A stretch of 64,000 bases of DNA from Dorea_A amylophila. Its GTDB lineage: Bacteria; Bacillota; Clostridia; Lachnospirales; Lachnospiraceae. The notes beneath the pieces were generated by a model. The model worked only from the letters and a program-made list of their open reading frames with translations, was not told the origin of the DNA and did no database searches. The stretch covers positions 18,482-82,481 of the forward strand of contig NZ_JAOQJW010000018.1 in assembly GCF_025567265.1 (NCBI RefSeq). The letters run 5' to 3'. Positions 17,219 to 27,257 of this stretch are shown here, piece by piece (position 1 is the first letter of the stretch; each line of letters begins with the position of its first letter). Both the position numbers and the translations under genes were made by a program.

Positions 17219-17929
17219 ATGCGTAGAAAAAAACGACAAAACAAAATAACAGAAAAGAGAAACATACAGAAAGAAATATGCCGGATACCACTGCTTTTTC
17301 TAGTATTGTTAAGTGTCATGTGTACAGGTAGCCTGACTGGCTGCAGAGCCGGAAATCCACAAGGACAGACGGAACTGGTTCCGTTGAATAGAAATGATAC
17401 GGATTCAGACAAACCAGACACCGCTGTTAATTCCGGACAGAAAGAACAACAGACAGACCGGGAAAAACTGCAGATCTGTTATGTGCATGTATGCGGTGCG
17501 GTAAACCAGCCCGGAGTATACGAACTGACAGCAGACAGCCGTTTGTTTGAAGCTATTCAGATGGCGGGCGGACTGACGGAAGAGGCGGCAGATCAGACAC
17601 TCAATCAGGCAGAAGTGATCGAAGATGGTTCCAAAATATACGTTCCGACGAAAGAAGAAGTAAAAGCCGGTATGGATAATGGCGGTACTTTGGTGCAGAA
17701 TGAGGACAATGCAGAAAAAGCCGGAAGTACATCGGATGGAAAGATTGATATCAATACGGCGGCAAAAAACGAATTGATGACACTTTCAGGAATCGGCGAA
17801 GCGAAGGCAGATGCGATCGTGCGTTACCGGGAAGAACATGGAGCATTTCAGAAGATTGAAGATCTGATGGAAGTAGAAGGAATTAAAGAAGGTGTATTTC
17901 AAAAAGTAAAAGATCAAATTAAGATTTGA
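17219..17929 (+). CDS. comEA: ComEA-like DNA-binding competence lipoprotein
   Basis: 236 residues: basic N terminus, hydrophobic segment, lipobox SLTGC (Cys42), a linker, an SLBB domain (about 85-145, YVHVCGAVNQPGVYEL) and a C-terminal pair of helix-hairpin-helix motifs (175-236, DINTAAKNELMTLSGIGEAKA). ComEA binds double-stranded DNA outside the membrane for delivery to ComEC. A lipid anchor instead of the usual transmembrane anchor is suggested by the lipobox. The ATG at 17219 has AAAGGAG before it. comEC lies 3 kb downstream in the same direction with a two-component system between. Confidence 0.9.
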   Translation: MRRKKRQNKITEKRNIQKEICRIPLLFLVLLSVMCTGSLTGCRAGNPQGQTELVPLNRNDTDSDKPDTAVNSGQKEQQTDREKLQICYVHVCGAVNQPGVYELTADSRLFEAIQMAGGLTEEAADQTLNQAEVIEDGSKIYVPTKEEVKAGMDNGGTLVQNEDNAEKAGSTSDGKIDINTAAKNELMTLSGIGEAKADAIVRYREEHGAFQKIEDLMEVEGIKEGVFQKVKDQIKI

Positions 17930-17943
17930 TAAGGAGTAGGAAC

Positions 17944-18633
17944 ATGGGCAAACGCATATTGGTTGTGGATGACGAAAAACTGATAGTAAAAGGGATCCGG
18001 TTTAGTCTGGAACAGGATGGATACAGTGTGGACTGCGCATATGATGGGGAAGAGGCACTGAAACTGGCAAAAGAGAATGCATACGATATGATTCTGCTGG
18101 ATGTTATGCTTCCAAAACATGATGGTTTTGAAGTGTGTCAGCAGATCAGGGAATATTCGGATGTTCCGATCATCATGCTTACGGCTAAGGGTGATGATAT
18201 GGATAAAATTCTGGGACTGGAATACGGTGCAGATGACTACATAACAAAGCCATTTAATATTCTGGAAGTCAAAGCAAGGATTAAAGCAATCATACGCCGG
18301 ATCAGTAAGCGTGATAAAAATCAGGAGGATGATAAAGTAATCATCAAAGGTGAGATGCAGATCGACTGTGAAAGCAGACGTGTGATCATCGGGGGGAAAG
18401 AGATAAATCTGACCGCCAAAGAGTTCGATCTTCTAGAATTGCTTGCTATGAATCCAGGTAAGGTATACAGCAGAGAGAACCTTCTGAATATTGTATGGGG
18501 ATATGAATATCCGGGTGATGCGAGAACTGTAGATGTACATATCCGCAGACTTCGTGAGAAGATAGAGACAAATCCAAGCGATCCAAAATATGTATATACG
18601 AAATGGGGAGTTGGTTATTATTTCAGGGGTTAA
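17944..18633 (+). CDS. OmpR/PhoB-family response regulator
   Basis: Receiver domain with phosphoacceptor Asp53 in ILLDVMLP and conserved Lys102 in ITKPFN, then a winged-helix DNA-binding domain (TAKEFDLLELLAMNPGKVYS, TVDVHIRRLREKIE). 229 residues. The ATG at 17944 has AAGGAG directly upstream. It follows comEA by 14 bases and its end overlaps the kinase gene, so kinase and regulator are a pair. Confidence 0.95.
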   Translation: MGKRILVVDDEKLIVKGIRFSLEQDGYSVDCAYDGEEALKLAKENAYDMILLDVMLPKHDGFEVCQQIREYSDVPIIMLTAKGDDMDKILGLEYGADDYITKPFNILEVKARIKAIIRRISKRDKNQEDDKVIIKGEMQIDCESRRVIIGGKEINLTAKEFDLLELLAMNPGKVYSRENLLNIVWGYEYPGDARTVDVHIRRLREKIETNPSDPKYVYTKWGVGYYFRG

Positions 18634-20062
18634 AAAATATCTAAAAAAGAATATATTCAGGAGCATGAAATTCAGGATCATTATGCTGGTAGCACTGGCA
18701 GGAATCGTTCCGGTTCTGATTATGCGGGGCGTGTTCCTGAACAGTTATGAAAAATGCGCAGTGAGGGTACGTACTGCGGAGATACAGAATCAATGTACCA
18801 TTCTCAGTAACCAGTTGAGCAGTTCGGGATATCTCACAGGAGATATATCAGAAGTGATGCGGACGGAACTGGTCCAGTTATCGAATATCTATAGCGGCCG
18901 TGTGATGGTGATAGATGGAGCATTTAAGATCCAGGAAGATACTTATGATATGGACAAGGGCAAGACCATCGTATCCGGCAATGTAATCCGTTGTTTCCAA
19001 GACAAAGGAACCAGTGAGTATAACAGAAAAAACAGATATATAGAAGTGACCGCACCAATCATAGGAAAAGATGATGCAGTTGTAGGTGTGCTGCTGGTAA
19101 GTGCACCTACAGATTCAGTGCTGGACAGTCTGGAAATATTAAGAAACAAGGCAGATGTAGTGGCACTTGCGACGATTCTGGTTATAATGATGATTGCAGT
19201 TCTGGCGGGGATAGCGATGCTGAAACCATTCAGACGTATTACAGAGTCGATCTCAGCGGTAACAGAAGGATATGATGATAACTACCTGCATGAGAACACA
19301 TATACCGAAACGATAGAATTGTCAGAGGCATTTAATAAGATGTCGGGACGTATGAAGACGCTGGACGATTCGAAAAATGAATTTGTATCCAATGTATCAC
19401 ATGAATTGAAGACACCTTTGACATCCATGAAGGTTCTGGCGGATTCGCTGCTTCTGCAGGAGGATGCGCCGGTAGAACTTTATAAAGAATTTATGGGAGA
19501 CATGTCAGAAGAGATCGAACGTGAGAATAAGATCATTAATGATCTGTTATCGCTGGTGAAGATGGACAAAACAGCGAATAACGCCAATACCATGAACATA
19601 AAATCCGAAAATATGAATGAGCTGGTAGAAAAAATCTTAAAGAGACTGCGTCCGATCGCAGCAACAAGAAATATTGAACTGGTTTACGAAAGTATTCGTC
19701 CAGTCACAGCTGAAGTCGACGAGATGAAGATTTCGCTTGCAATTTCAAATCTGGTAGAAAATGCGATCAAATATAATAAGGACAATGGCTGGGTTCATGT
19801 GACTTTGAATGCGGATCATAAGAACTGTTATATTGAAGTGGCAGATTCAGGGATCGGTATTCCGGCAGAGGCGCAGGAACATATATTTGAAAGATTTTAT
19901 CGTGTGGATAAGTCACATTCCAGGGAAATCGGCGGGACAGGGCTTGGACTTGCAATCGCACGAAGTGCAGTGGTTATGCATCGCGGGGCGATCAAAGTAT
20001 TCAGTCAGCCATCTGAGGGAACAACATTTACAGTCAGAATTCCGTTAAACTATGTGTCTTAG
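18590..20062 (+). CDS. Membrane sensor histidine kinase
   Basis: Order of parts: TM1 (about 28-48), an external sensor region of about 140 residues, TM2 (about 190-212), HAMP, HisKA with phospho-His271 in VSNVSHELKTPLTSM, and HATPase with N391 (NLVENAIKYN), DSGIGIP and GGTGLGLAIARS boxes. Start is uncertain: ATG 18590 and TTG 18611 lie inside the regulator gene and have poor ribosome binding sites; ATG 18665 is also possible. Partner of the preceding regulator. Its placement with a GerMN lipoprotein recalls MtrB of actinobacteria. Confidence 0.93.
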   Translation: MYIRNGELVIISGVKKYLKKNIFRSMKFRIIMLVALAGIVPVLIMRGVFLNSYEKCAVRVRTAEIQNQCTILSNQLSSSGYLTGDISEVMRTELVQLSNIYSGRVMVIDGAFKIQEDTYDMDKGKTIVSGNVIRCFQDKGTSEYNRKNRYIEVTAPIIGKDDAVVGVLLVSAPTDSVLDSLEILRNKADVVALATILVIMMIAVLAGIAMLKPFRRITESISAVTEGYDDNYLHENTYTETIELSEAFNKMSGRMKTLDDSKNEFVSNVSHELKTPLTSMKVLADSLLLQEDAPVELYKEFMGDMSEEIERENKIINDLLSLVKMDKTANNANTMNIKSENMNELVEKILKRLRPIAATRNIELVYESIRPVTAEVDEMKISLAISNLVENAIKYNKDNGWVHVTLNADHKNCYIEVADSGIGIPAEAQEHIFERFYRVDKSHSREIGGTGLGLAIARSAVVMHRGAIKVFSQPSEGTTFTVRIPLNYVS

Positions 20063-20078
20063 GTAGAAGGAGAATGCG

Positions 20079-20999
20079 ATGATAAAGAAAAAGAGTTACT
20101 GGATCCTGATGCTTACTGCCATCTGTATTCTAGCGGTGACGGGATGCAAAAAAGAAGGAAAAACAGCAGACTTCCATATCTATTATACAGATTCCGAGGG
20201 TGTGTCGCTGGTTGAAAAAGGCATAAAGCCAGAAGGCAAAACACAGAAAGAACAGATTGATGAAATCCTGGATAAGATACAGAAGAATACGGATGACATT
20301 GATTACCGCAGTCCTTTTGTAAAAGAGGTAAAGGTGAAAGAATGGTCAGTGAAGGATGGAAAACTTATAGTAGATTTTAACAGGAATTATCAGAAACTGA
20401 GTGCGACGGAAGAGATTCTGCTGCGCGCTGCGGTTGTTCAGTCTGTCGGACAGATTTCTGGAGTGGATGCTGTGTTATTCACAATCGACGGAGAATCATT
20501 GCAAGATATGAATGGACAGGTGGTTGGTTATATGCAGCCATCGGATTTTGTAAAAAATACAGGTGTGAGTCTCCATTCCTATCAGAAAGAGACATTTTTG
20601 TTGTATTATGGTAATAAGCAGGGAGACCGTCTGGTAAAAGAAAAGGTCAGTATCCGGTATAACAGCAGCATATCAAAAGAAAAAGTGCTGGTAGAACAGC
20701 TGATCAAGGGTCCTTCATCGGACAACGAGACGGCAGTGATCCCGGCAGAGACAAAGGTGCTGAGTGTATCTGTAAAGGATCATATCTGTTATGTGAACCT
20801 GGATAAGGGGTTCCTGGACACAACGAATGTAATGAATCCGGAACTTCCGGTCTATGCGATCGTGAATACAATTATAGAAGGAAGCTCGATCGGCAGGGTA
20901 CAGATCCTGATCGATGGAAAAACAAATGTAAATTATATGGGGAAGATAAGTCTGGAAAAGCCGCTTTCCCGAAACCTGAATATTGTGGAAGGGGAGTAG
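20079..20999 (+). CDS. GerMN-domain lipoprotein
   Basis: 306 residues with a lipoprotein signal peptide ending AVTGC (Cys23) and two tandem GerMN (sporulation/germination) domains, about 45-155 and 175-290. The second contains VLVEQLIKGPS and the end of the second has QILIDGK, hallmarks of the fold. GerMN proteins sit outside the membrane and are linked to cell wall or spore processes. Encoded directly after a kinase, it may tune the sensor as LpqB does for MtrB. AAGGAGA precedes the ATG. Confidence 0.88.
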   Translation: MIKKKSYWILMLTAICILAVTGCKKEGKTADFHIYYTDSEGVSLVEKGIKPEGKTQKEQIDEILDKIQKNTDDIDYRSPFVKEVKVKEWSVKDGKLIVDFNRNYQKLSATEEILLRAAVVQSVGQISGVDAVLFTIDGESLQDMNGQVVGYMQPSDFVKNTGVSLHSYQKETFLLYYGNKQGDRLVKEKVSIRYNSSISKEKVLVEQLIKGPSSDNETAVIPAETKVLSVSVKDHICYVNLDKGFLDTTNVMNPELPVYAIVNTIIEGSSIGRVQILIDGKTNVNYMGKISLEKPLSRNLNIVEGE

Positions 21000-21002
21000 T
21001 GC

Positions 21003-23249
21003 GTGAGGAACAGGCCGCTTCTTAGTGTCTGTCTGATCATTCTATGTGTTCTGGCTTCCTGTACGCTGGTGGGAAAGGAACGGTTTATAAAAGAACTTCG
21101 CCCATCGCCGCTTGAAATCTGCACCACGGAAGATGAATCTGTCATCGTCTGTGGTGTGATTTACAGGCAGGAGCAAAAAGAAAATGGTCAGATGATTTAT
21201 CTGAAACATAATTCTGTTTATTCTATTTCTAACAAACAAAAATTTCAAGAGTCAAAGATAATCGTTTATATCAATTCCAAAGAAAAACTACATATAGGAA
21301 ACAGGATAAAAGTCCGGGGGACAGTATCATTTTATGAAAATGCAAGAAACCCGGGTAATTTTGATCAGAAGTTTTATTATCAGAAACAGGGGATCCATGG
21401 GAAAATCTACGGCAGTCAGATGCAGATCACCGATAAAAGTGTGGACGTTTTCCGGGAAAAGCTGGCAGTGTTCCGTGCCGGGTGGAAGGAACTGCTGGTG
21501 CGGGAAATGGGTGAACGGGAAGGGGGAGTCCTTGCTGCGATACTTCTTGGGGAAAAGAGTGATATGGATCCGGAGATGAAGGAACTTTACCAGGTGAATG
21601 GGATTGGGCATATCCTGGCTATATCAGGATTGCATCTGTCGTTTGCCGGACTGGGTGCCTACCGTTTATTCCGGCGGTTGACAGGTTCGTGCAAAGCAGG
21701 AGGACTGGCAGGAGGAATGCTGTTATTTCTGTATGTTTCAATGATCGGGATGACAGTCTCGGTACTAAGGGCATGGGTAATGTTCCTGTTCCGGGTCGGT
21801 GCGGATGTTACAGGGAGAAAATACGATATGCCGACGGCACTTTCTGTAGCAGCAGTAATCGCAGTCGGAAGTAATCCGCTGTATCTTTATGATGGCGGTT
21901 TTTTGCTTTCATTTGGTGCATTACTTGCGATCTGCACAGTGATACCATTGGTGAAGAAAGAATCACAGCAGCCGGTACTGGTACGTATATTGGGGCCGGG
22001 AATTGCCATGAATTGTGTGTTGTGGCCGGTGATTCTGTATTTCTTTTTCGAAGTGCCGTTATATAGTGTGATACTGAATCTTCTGGTGATACCGTTGATG
22101 CCGGTAATATTATCCTGCGGGATGGCAGGCTCACTTGTGCGGATGGCAGGGGGAACATCTGGAACATGGATATTGATGGTGTGCAGCCGGATATTAAAAC
22201 TCTATGACGGATGTTGTGTGTTGCTCCTGAAATTTCCTGTGGCAAGATGGATAGCAGGAAGACCGGAAAAATGGCGGTGCATAGTCTATTATCTTATGTT
22301 GTCAGGAATCATTCTGATATGGAAATATATGGATAGACAGCCGGTAAAAATCAGAAAAAAGTACATGGCTAGTCTGACACTTTATATTACTGCATGGCTG
22401 ATACTGATATCAGGACCGCTGCTAAGAAGAGGAATGGAGGTGACAATGCTGGATATCGGGCAGGGAGACTGTATCTGTGTGCAGGGACCAAAGCATCAGA
22501 ATTATCTGATCGATGGTGGCAGCAGTGATGTGAAAGAGATTGGAAAATACCGAATAGAACCATTTCTAAAATCCCGGGGCATTGCACAACTTGATTATGT
22601 CTTTCTGTCTCATGGAGATCTGGATCATATGAATGGAATAGAAGAACTTCTGATGCGTCAGGATGTGGGAGTGCGCATCCGGAATCTTGTAGTGCCGGAA
22701 AAACAGTACTGGGATGAAAGGATTCTTAAAATTATAACAATGGCAAAAATGTATGGCACAGATGTGAAGGAAATGGAATACGGAACGGAACTGAAAGAAG
22801 GTGAAATGAAGTTTACTTGTCTGGGCCCGGGAGGAAATACGGATGATAAGAGTCATAATGTGACGACTGGAAACGAATCCTCCATGATCCTGCATCTGGA
22901 ATACGGTGAATTTGATATGTTGTTTACCGGAGATGTAGAAAAAGAAGGGGAAGAGAGGCTGACGGAGGTCCTGGATGTGATACAGGAAGAAAAGAAGATT
23001 ACATGGGAAATACTAAAGACAGCGCATCATGGTTCGAAGAATTCTACAACGGAGACATTCCTTCAGACAGTTTATCCGCAGTATGCATGGATATCAGCAG
23101 GGAGAAAGAACCGTTACGGACATCCGCATGATCTGACGCTGAAAAGACTTGAAAAATCGGGTGCAAAGATATATTCTACACAGGATAACGGAGCGGTTGC
23201 CGTGACGGTCAGGAAAAAAACTATGTGGATTCACGGTGGAAACAGTTGA
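21003..23249 (+). CDS. comEC: ComEC/Rec2 DNA-uptake channel
   Basis: 748 residues, normal for the family: N-terminal soluble OB-like part (about 40-140), central competence membrane domain with VNGIGHILAISGLHLSF, and a C-terminal metallo-beta-lactamase domain starting at MLDIGQGDCICVQG (near 483) with metal ligands in SHGDLDHM (near 536) and HHGSKN (675-676). ComEC carries one DNA strand across the membrane, and the C-terminal domain may degrade the other. GTG start at 21003, four bases after the GerMN gene, so it is in the same operon. Confidence 0.95.
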   Translation: MRNRPLLSVCLIILCVLASCTLVGKERFIKELRPSPLEICTTEDESVIVCGVIYRQEQKENGQMIYLKHNSVYSISNKQKFQESKIIVYINSKEKLHIGNRIKVRGTVSFYENARNPGNFDQKFYYQKQGIHGKIYGSQMQITDKSVDVFREKLAVFRAGWKELLVREMGEREGGVLAAILLGEKSDMDPEMKELYQVNGIGHILAISGLHLSFAGLGAYRLFRRLTGSCKAGGLAGGMLLFLYVSMIGMTVSVLRAWVMFLFRVGADVTGRKYDMPTALSVAAVIAVGSNPLYLYDGGFLLSFGALLAICTVIPLVKKESQQPVLVRILGPGIAMNCVLWPVILYFFFEVPLYSVILNLLVIPLMPVILSCGMAGSLVRMAGGTSGTWILMVCSRILKLYDGCCVLLLKFPVARWIAGRPEKWRCIVYYLMLSGIILIWKYMDRQPVKIRKKYMASLTLYITAWLILISGPLLRRGMEVTMLDIGQGDCICVQGPKHQNYLIDGGSSDVKEIGKYRIEPFLKSRGIAQLDYVFLSHGDLDHMNGIEELLMRQDVGVRIRNLVVPEKQYWDERILKIITMAKMYGTDVKEMEYGTELKEGEMKFTCLGPGGNTDDKSHNVTTGNESSMILHLEYGEFDMLFTGDVEKEGEERLTEVLDVIQEEKKITWEILKTAHHGSKNSTTETFLQTVYPQYAWISAGRKNRYGHPHDLTLKRLEKSGAKIYSTQDNGAVAVTVRKKTMWIHGGNS

Positions 23250-23306
23250 ACTTAAAGTCGGAATTCAGTATACTTTTAAGAGGTGAAAGAAGATGGGAGA
23301 GAACCG

Positions 23307-24287
23307 ATGAAAACTTTAAATGAAGACATAAAAACAGGAAATTTTAAGCCGGTATATCTCCTGTACGGAGAAGAAGCTTACCTGAAAAAGCAATACAGAG
23401 ACCGGATCACGAAAGCAATATTTCCGGACGGGGATACGGTGAATTATGCATATTATGAAGGAAAAGGAATCAATCCGGGAGAACTTATCGATCTTGCAGA
23501 GACAATGCCGTTTTTTGCCGACAGACGTCTGATCGTAATCGAAAATTCCGGATTCTTCAAAAATGCGTCACCGGAGCTTGCAGATTATATCAAAACAATG
23601 CCGGATACCGCCTGTTTTTTATTTGTGGAAAATGAAGCAGACAAGCGTGGAAAGATGTATAAGGCTGTCAAGAGTAAAGGACGCGTGGTAGAGATGGCAC
23701 GTCAGGATGAGAAGACACTTTTATACTGGGTTGCAGGGAATGTAAAAAAAGAGGGATATAAGATCAAAGAACAGACGGCCAGGTATCTGTTGTCTACCAC
23801 AGGGACAGATATGGAAAATCTGGAAAAAGAACTGGAAAAGCTGTTCTGTTACTGTATGGGAAAGGAAGAGATTGAAGTCCGGGATATCGAAGCAATCTGT
23901 ACGACACAGATTACAAATAAAATCTTTGAGATGGTAGAAGCAGTGGCGGTACGGAATCAGAAGAAAGCGCTGGATTATTATTATGACCTGCTGGCATTAA
24001 AGGAGCCGCCAATGCGCATATTATATTTGTTGACAAGGCAGTTTAAATTACTTCTGGAAGTCAAAGATCTGGCAGGAAAGCGTTATGACAAGGCTGCGAT
24101 TGCAAAGACAGTCGGACTGCATCCGTTTGTTGCAGGAAAATATATGCAGCAATGCCGGACATTCGAAAAGAAAGAACTGAGAAGTATTTTGGAAGATGCA
24201 GTAGATACGGAAGAGCTGGTCAAGACCGGCCGCTTAAATGATGTGATGAGCGTGGAACTTTTCATTGTAAAATACAGTGCTGCATGA
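23307..24287 (+). CDS. holA: DNA polymerase III subunit delta
   Basis: Clamp-loader delta subunit, which opens the sliding clamp. N-terminal sequence NFKPVYLLYGEEAYLKKQY and the middle LLYWVAGNVKKEGYKI and ALDYYYDLLALKEPPMRILYLLTRQFKLLL are typical. 326 residues from the ATG at 23307; the upstream GTG at 23283 has a poorer ribosome binding site. Genes for delta often follow comEC in Firmicutes, as here. Confidence 0.93.
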   Translation: MKTLNEDIKTGNFKPVYLLYGEEAYLKKQYRDRITKAIFPDGDTVNYAYYEGKGINPGELIDLAETMPFFADRRLIVIENSGFFKNASPELADYIKTMPDTACFLFVENEADKRGKMYKAVKSKGRVVEMARQDEKTLLYWVAGNVKKEGYKIKEQTARYLLSTTGTDMENLEKELEKLFCYCMGKEEIEVRDIEAICTTQITNKIFEMVEAVAVRNQKKALDYYYDLLALKEPPMRILYLLTRQFKLLLEVKDLAGKRYDKAAIAKTVGLHPFVAGKYMQQCRTFEKKELRSILEDAVDTEELVKTGRLNDVMSVELFIVKYSAA

Positions 24288-24328
24288 TAGAATTGATAAG
24301 ATAAACGTGTAATAAGGAGAAGATATTA

Positions 24329-26143
24329 GTGTCAGGAATAGATCAGAGTAAAATTCGAAATTTTTGTATTATAGCACACATCGACCATGGTAAATCGACG
24401 CTGGCGGACCGTATCATTGAGATGACCGGTCTTCTCACCAGCCGTGAGATGCAGTCGCAGGTGTTGGACAATATGGAACTGGAAAGAGAACGTGGAATTA
24501 CGATTAAAGCCCAGACAGTCAGAACGGTATACAAAGCAAAAGATGGGGAAGAATATATTTTCAACCTGATTGATACACCGGGACATGTCGACTTTAATTA
24601 TGAAGTATCCAGAAGTCTGGCAGCGTGTGACGGGGCAATTCTGGTGGTAGATGCTGCACAGGGAGTGGAAGCACAGACGCTTGCCAATGTATATCTCGCA
24701 CTGGATCATGACCTGGATGTGGTTCCGGTACTGAATAAGATAGATCTTCCAAGTGCAGATCCGCAGCGTGTGATCGAAGAGATTGAGGATGTGATCGGAA
24801 TTGAAGCAGAGGATGCACCTCAGATTTCAGCAAAGACCGGACTGAATGTAGATCAGGTGCTGGAAGAGATAGTGGCGAAAGTGCCTGCACCGACAGGAGA
24901 TCCAAAAGCACCGCTTCAGGCTTTGATCTTTGATTCCCTGTATGATGCGTATAAAGGAGTTATTGTATTTTGCAGGATCAAAGAGGGAACCGTGAAAAAG
25001 GGAACACCGATCCTTATGATGGCAACAGGAGCGAAGGCAGAAGTTGTGGAAGTCGGTTATTTTGGAGCCGGACAGTTTATTCCGTGTGAGGAACTGAGTG
25101 CCGGAATGGTTGGATATATCACGGCCAGCCTTAAGAATGTCAAAGATACCCGTGTGGGTGATACGGTGACCGATGCAGGAAGACCATGTGCAGAACCACT
25201 TCCGGGTTATAAAAAAGTCAATCCGATGGTATATTGTGGATTATATCCGGCAGACGGGGCAAAATACCCGGATCTGAGGGATGCATTGGAGAAATTGCAG
25301 TTAAATGATGCGTCACTTCAGTTTGAACCTGAGACGTCAATTGCGCTGGGATTTGGATTCCGTTGTGGATTCCTTGGACTTCTGCATTTGGAAATCATTC
25401 AGGAACGTTTGGAAAGAGAGTATAATCTGGATCTGGTAACGACTGCCCCGGGGGTTATCTACAAAGTACACAAGACAAATGGAGATGTAATAGAGCTTAC
25501 GAACCCATCGAATCTTCCGGATCCTTCTGAGATTGAATATATGGAAGAACCGATGGTCAAGGCAGAGATCATGGTGACATCAGAGTTTATTGGTGCGATC
25601 ATGGATCTGTGTCAGGAACGTCGTGGTGTGTATGAGGGGATGGAATACATCGAGGAGACTCGTGCAGTATTGCATTATCAGCTTCCGCTTAATGAGATTA
25701 TCTATGATTTCTTTGATGCGTTGAAATCAAGATCCAGAGGTTATGCGTCGTTTGATTATGAGATGGCGGGATATGTGAAGTCTGAACTGGTAAAACTGGA
25801 TATACTGATCAACAAGGAAGAAGTCGATGCACTGTCATTTATCATTCATGCAGATACGGCTTATGAACGCGGAAGAAAAATGTGCGAGAAGCTAAAAGAA
25901 GAGATTCCGAGACAGTTGTTTGAGATTCCGATCCAGGCGGCAATCGGCAGCAAGATCATTGCACGTGAGACGGTCCGCGCGATGCGCAAAGACGTGCTTG
26001 CAAAATGTTACGGAGGAGATATCAGCCGTAAGAGAAAGCTTCTGGAAAAACAGAAAGAAGGGAAAAAACGTATGCGGCAGGTGGGCAGCGTAGAGATCCC
26101 TCAGAAAGCATTTATGAGTGTATTGAAGCTGGACGATAAATAA
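24329..26143 (+). CDS. lepA: Elongation factor 4 (LepA)
   Basis: Ribosome-bound GTPase that affects initiation and back-translocation. G motifs AHIDHGKSTLADR, DTPGHVD and NKIDLPSADP are present, and the C-terminal LepA-specific domain ends KRMRQVGSVEIPQKAFMSVLK-like. 604 residues. GTG start with AAGGAG upstream. Its stop overlaps the hemW start (TAATG). Confidence 0.97.
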   Translation: MSGIDQSKIRNFCIIAHIDHGKSTLADRIIEMTGLLTSREMQSQVLDNMELERERGITIKAQTVRTVYKAKDGEEYIFNLIDTPGHVDFNYEVSRSLAACDGAILVVDAAQGVEAQTLANVYLALDHDLDVVPVLNKIDLPSADPQRVIEEIEDVIGIEAEDAPQISAKTGLNVDQVLEEIVAKVPAPTGDPKAPLQALIFDSLYDAYKGVIVFCRIKEGTVKKGTPILMMATGAKAEVVEVGYFGAGQFIPCEELSAGMVGYITASLKNVKDTRVGDTVTDAGRPCAEPLPGYKKVNPMVYCGLYPADGAKYPDLRDALEKLQLNDASLQFEPETSIALGFGFRCGFLGLLHLEIIQERLEREYNLDLVTTAPGVIYKVHKTNGDVIELTNPSNLPDPSEIEYMEEPMVKAEIMVTSEFIGAIMDLCQERRGVYEGMEYIEETRAVLHYQLPLNEIIYDFFDALKSRSRGYASFDYEMAGYVKSELVKLDILINKEEVDALSFIIHADTAYERGRKMCEKLKEEIPRQLFEIPIQAAIGSKIIARETVRAMRKDVLAKCYGGDISRKRKLLEKQKEGKKRMRQVGSVEIPQKAFMSVLKLDDK

Positions 26144-27249
26144 TGAGACCATTAGAATTATATATCCACATACCATTTTGTGTAAAAAAATGCAGATACT
26201 GTGACTTTCTGTCTGCGCCGGCAACACCTGAGGCGAGACAGGAGTATGTCATGGGATTGTGTCAGAAGATACGTTCGTATTATGATCTTGGAGGACTGTA
26301 CCATGTGAGCAGTATATTTATCGGAGGAGGTACGCCGTCCATCCTTGAGGCACAGCAGATGAGGAGTATCTTCGATGCGATCCGTTCCACGTTCCCGGTT
26401 GACTCGGATGCGGAGATCACAGTAGAAGTGAATCCGGGAACGGTAGACAAGTTAAAATTGATGGCTTATCATAATATCGGAATCAATCGTTTGAGTATTG
26501 GGTTACAGTCAACGGATGATCAGGAATTGAAGATGCTTGGAAGGATTCATACATATCAGGATTTCCTGAATACATATTTCCTGACAAGAGAAGCAGGATT
26601 TCAGAATATTAATGTAGACTTGATGTCCGGAATCCCGTTTCAGACACTGGGAGGATGGGAAGATACGATCAAAAGAGTTGCAGAACTTGCGCCGGAACAT
26701 ATCTCGGCATACAGTCTGATTATCGAAGAGGGAACACCATTTTATGAAAAATACGGGGAAGGCGAACGTGCGGAGGCCAGAAGAAGAAGGGAACTTCCGG
26801 ATGAAGATACAGAAAGACTGATGTATCAGTTTACTAAAAATATCCTGCAGAATTATGGGTATCACAGATATGAGATATCAAATTATGCAAAAGAAGGATA
26901 CGAATGCCGGCATAATCTCGGCTACTGGAACCGTACGGAATATCTAGGGATCGGAACCGGAGCAGCGTCCCTGATCAACAACCAGCGCTTCGTAGAAGGT
27001 GGTGAAATTGAAGTTCTTACTCCGCAAAACCAGATGGAAGAATATATGTTCCTGGGACTTAGACGGATAAAAGGAATATCCAAAGCAGACTTCCGCCGGA
27101 CATTTGGCAGAAGTGTTGAAAATGTATATGGAAAAGTATTGATCCATATGTATCAGAAACAGTTGTTAGAAGATACGGGAGACAACATTCGCCTTACGGA
27201 AAAAGGGATAGATGTGAGTAATTATGTCATGAGTGAGTTTCTCTTTTAA
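26143..27249 (+). CDS. hemW: HemW-like radical SAM protein (coproporphyrinogen oxidase family)
   Basis: 368 residues. Radical SAM cluster motif CVKKCRYCDF near residue 12, GGGTPS, and INRLSIGLQS. HemW carries haem and inserts it into targets; it descends from HemN but is not thought to be the oxidase. lepA-hemW order is conserved in Firmicutes. Its natural stop at 27249 lies eight bases before the repeat element. Confidence 0.93.
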   Translation: MRPLELYIHIPFCVKKCRYCDFLSAPATPEARQEYVMGLCQKIRSYYDLGGLYHVSSIFIGGGTPSILEAQQMRSIFDAIRSTFPVDSDAEITVEVNPGTVDKLKLMAYHNIGINRLSIGLQSTDDQELKMLGRIHTYQDFLNTYFLTREAGFQNINVDLMSGIPFQTLGGWEDTIKRVAELAPEHISAYSLIIEEGTPFYEKYGEGERAEARRRRELPDEDTERLMYQFTKNILQNYGYHRYEISNYAKEGYECRHNLGYWNRTEYLGIGTGAASLINNQRFVEGGEIEVLTPQNQMEEYMFLGLRRIKGISKADFRRTFGRSVENVYGKVLIHMYQKQLLEDTGDNIRLTEKGIDVSNYVMSEFLF

Positions 27250-27257
27250 ATTTAATT

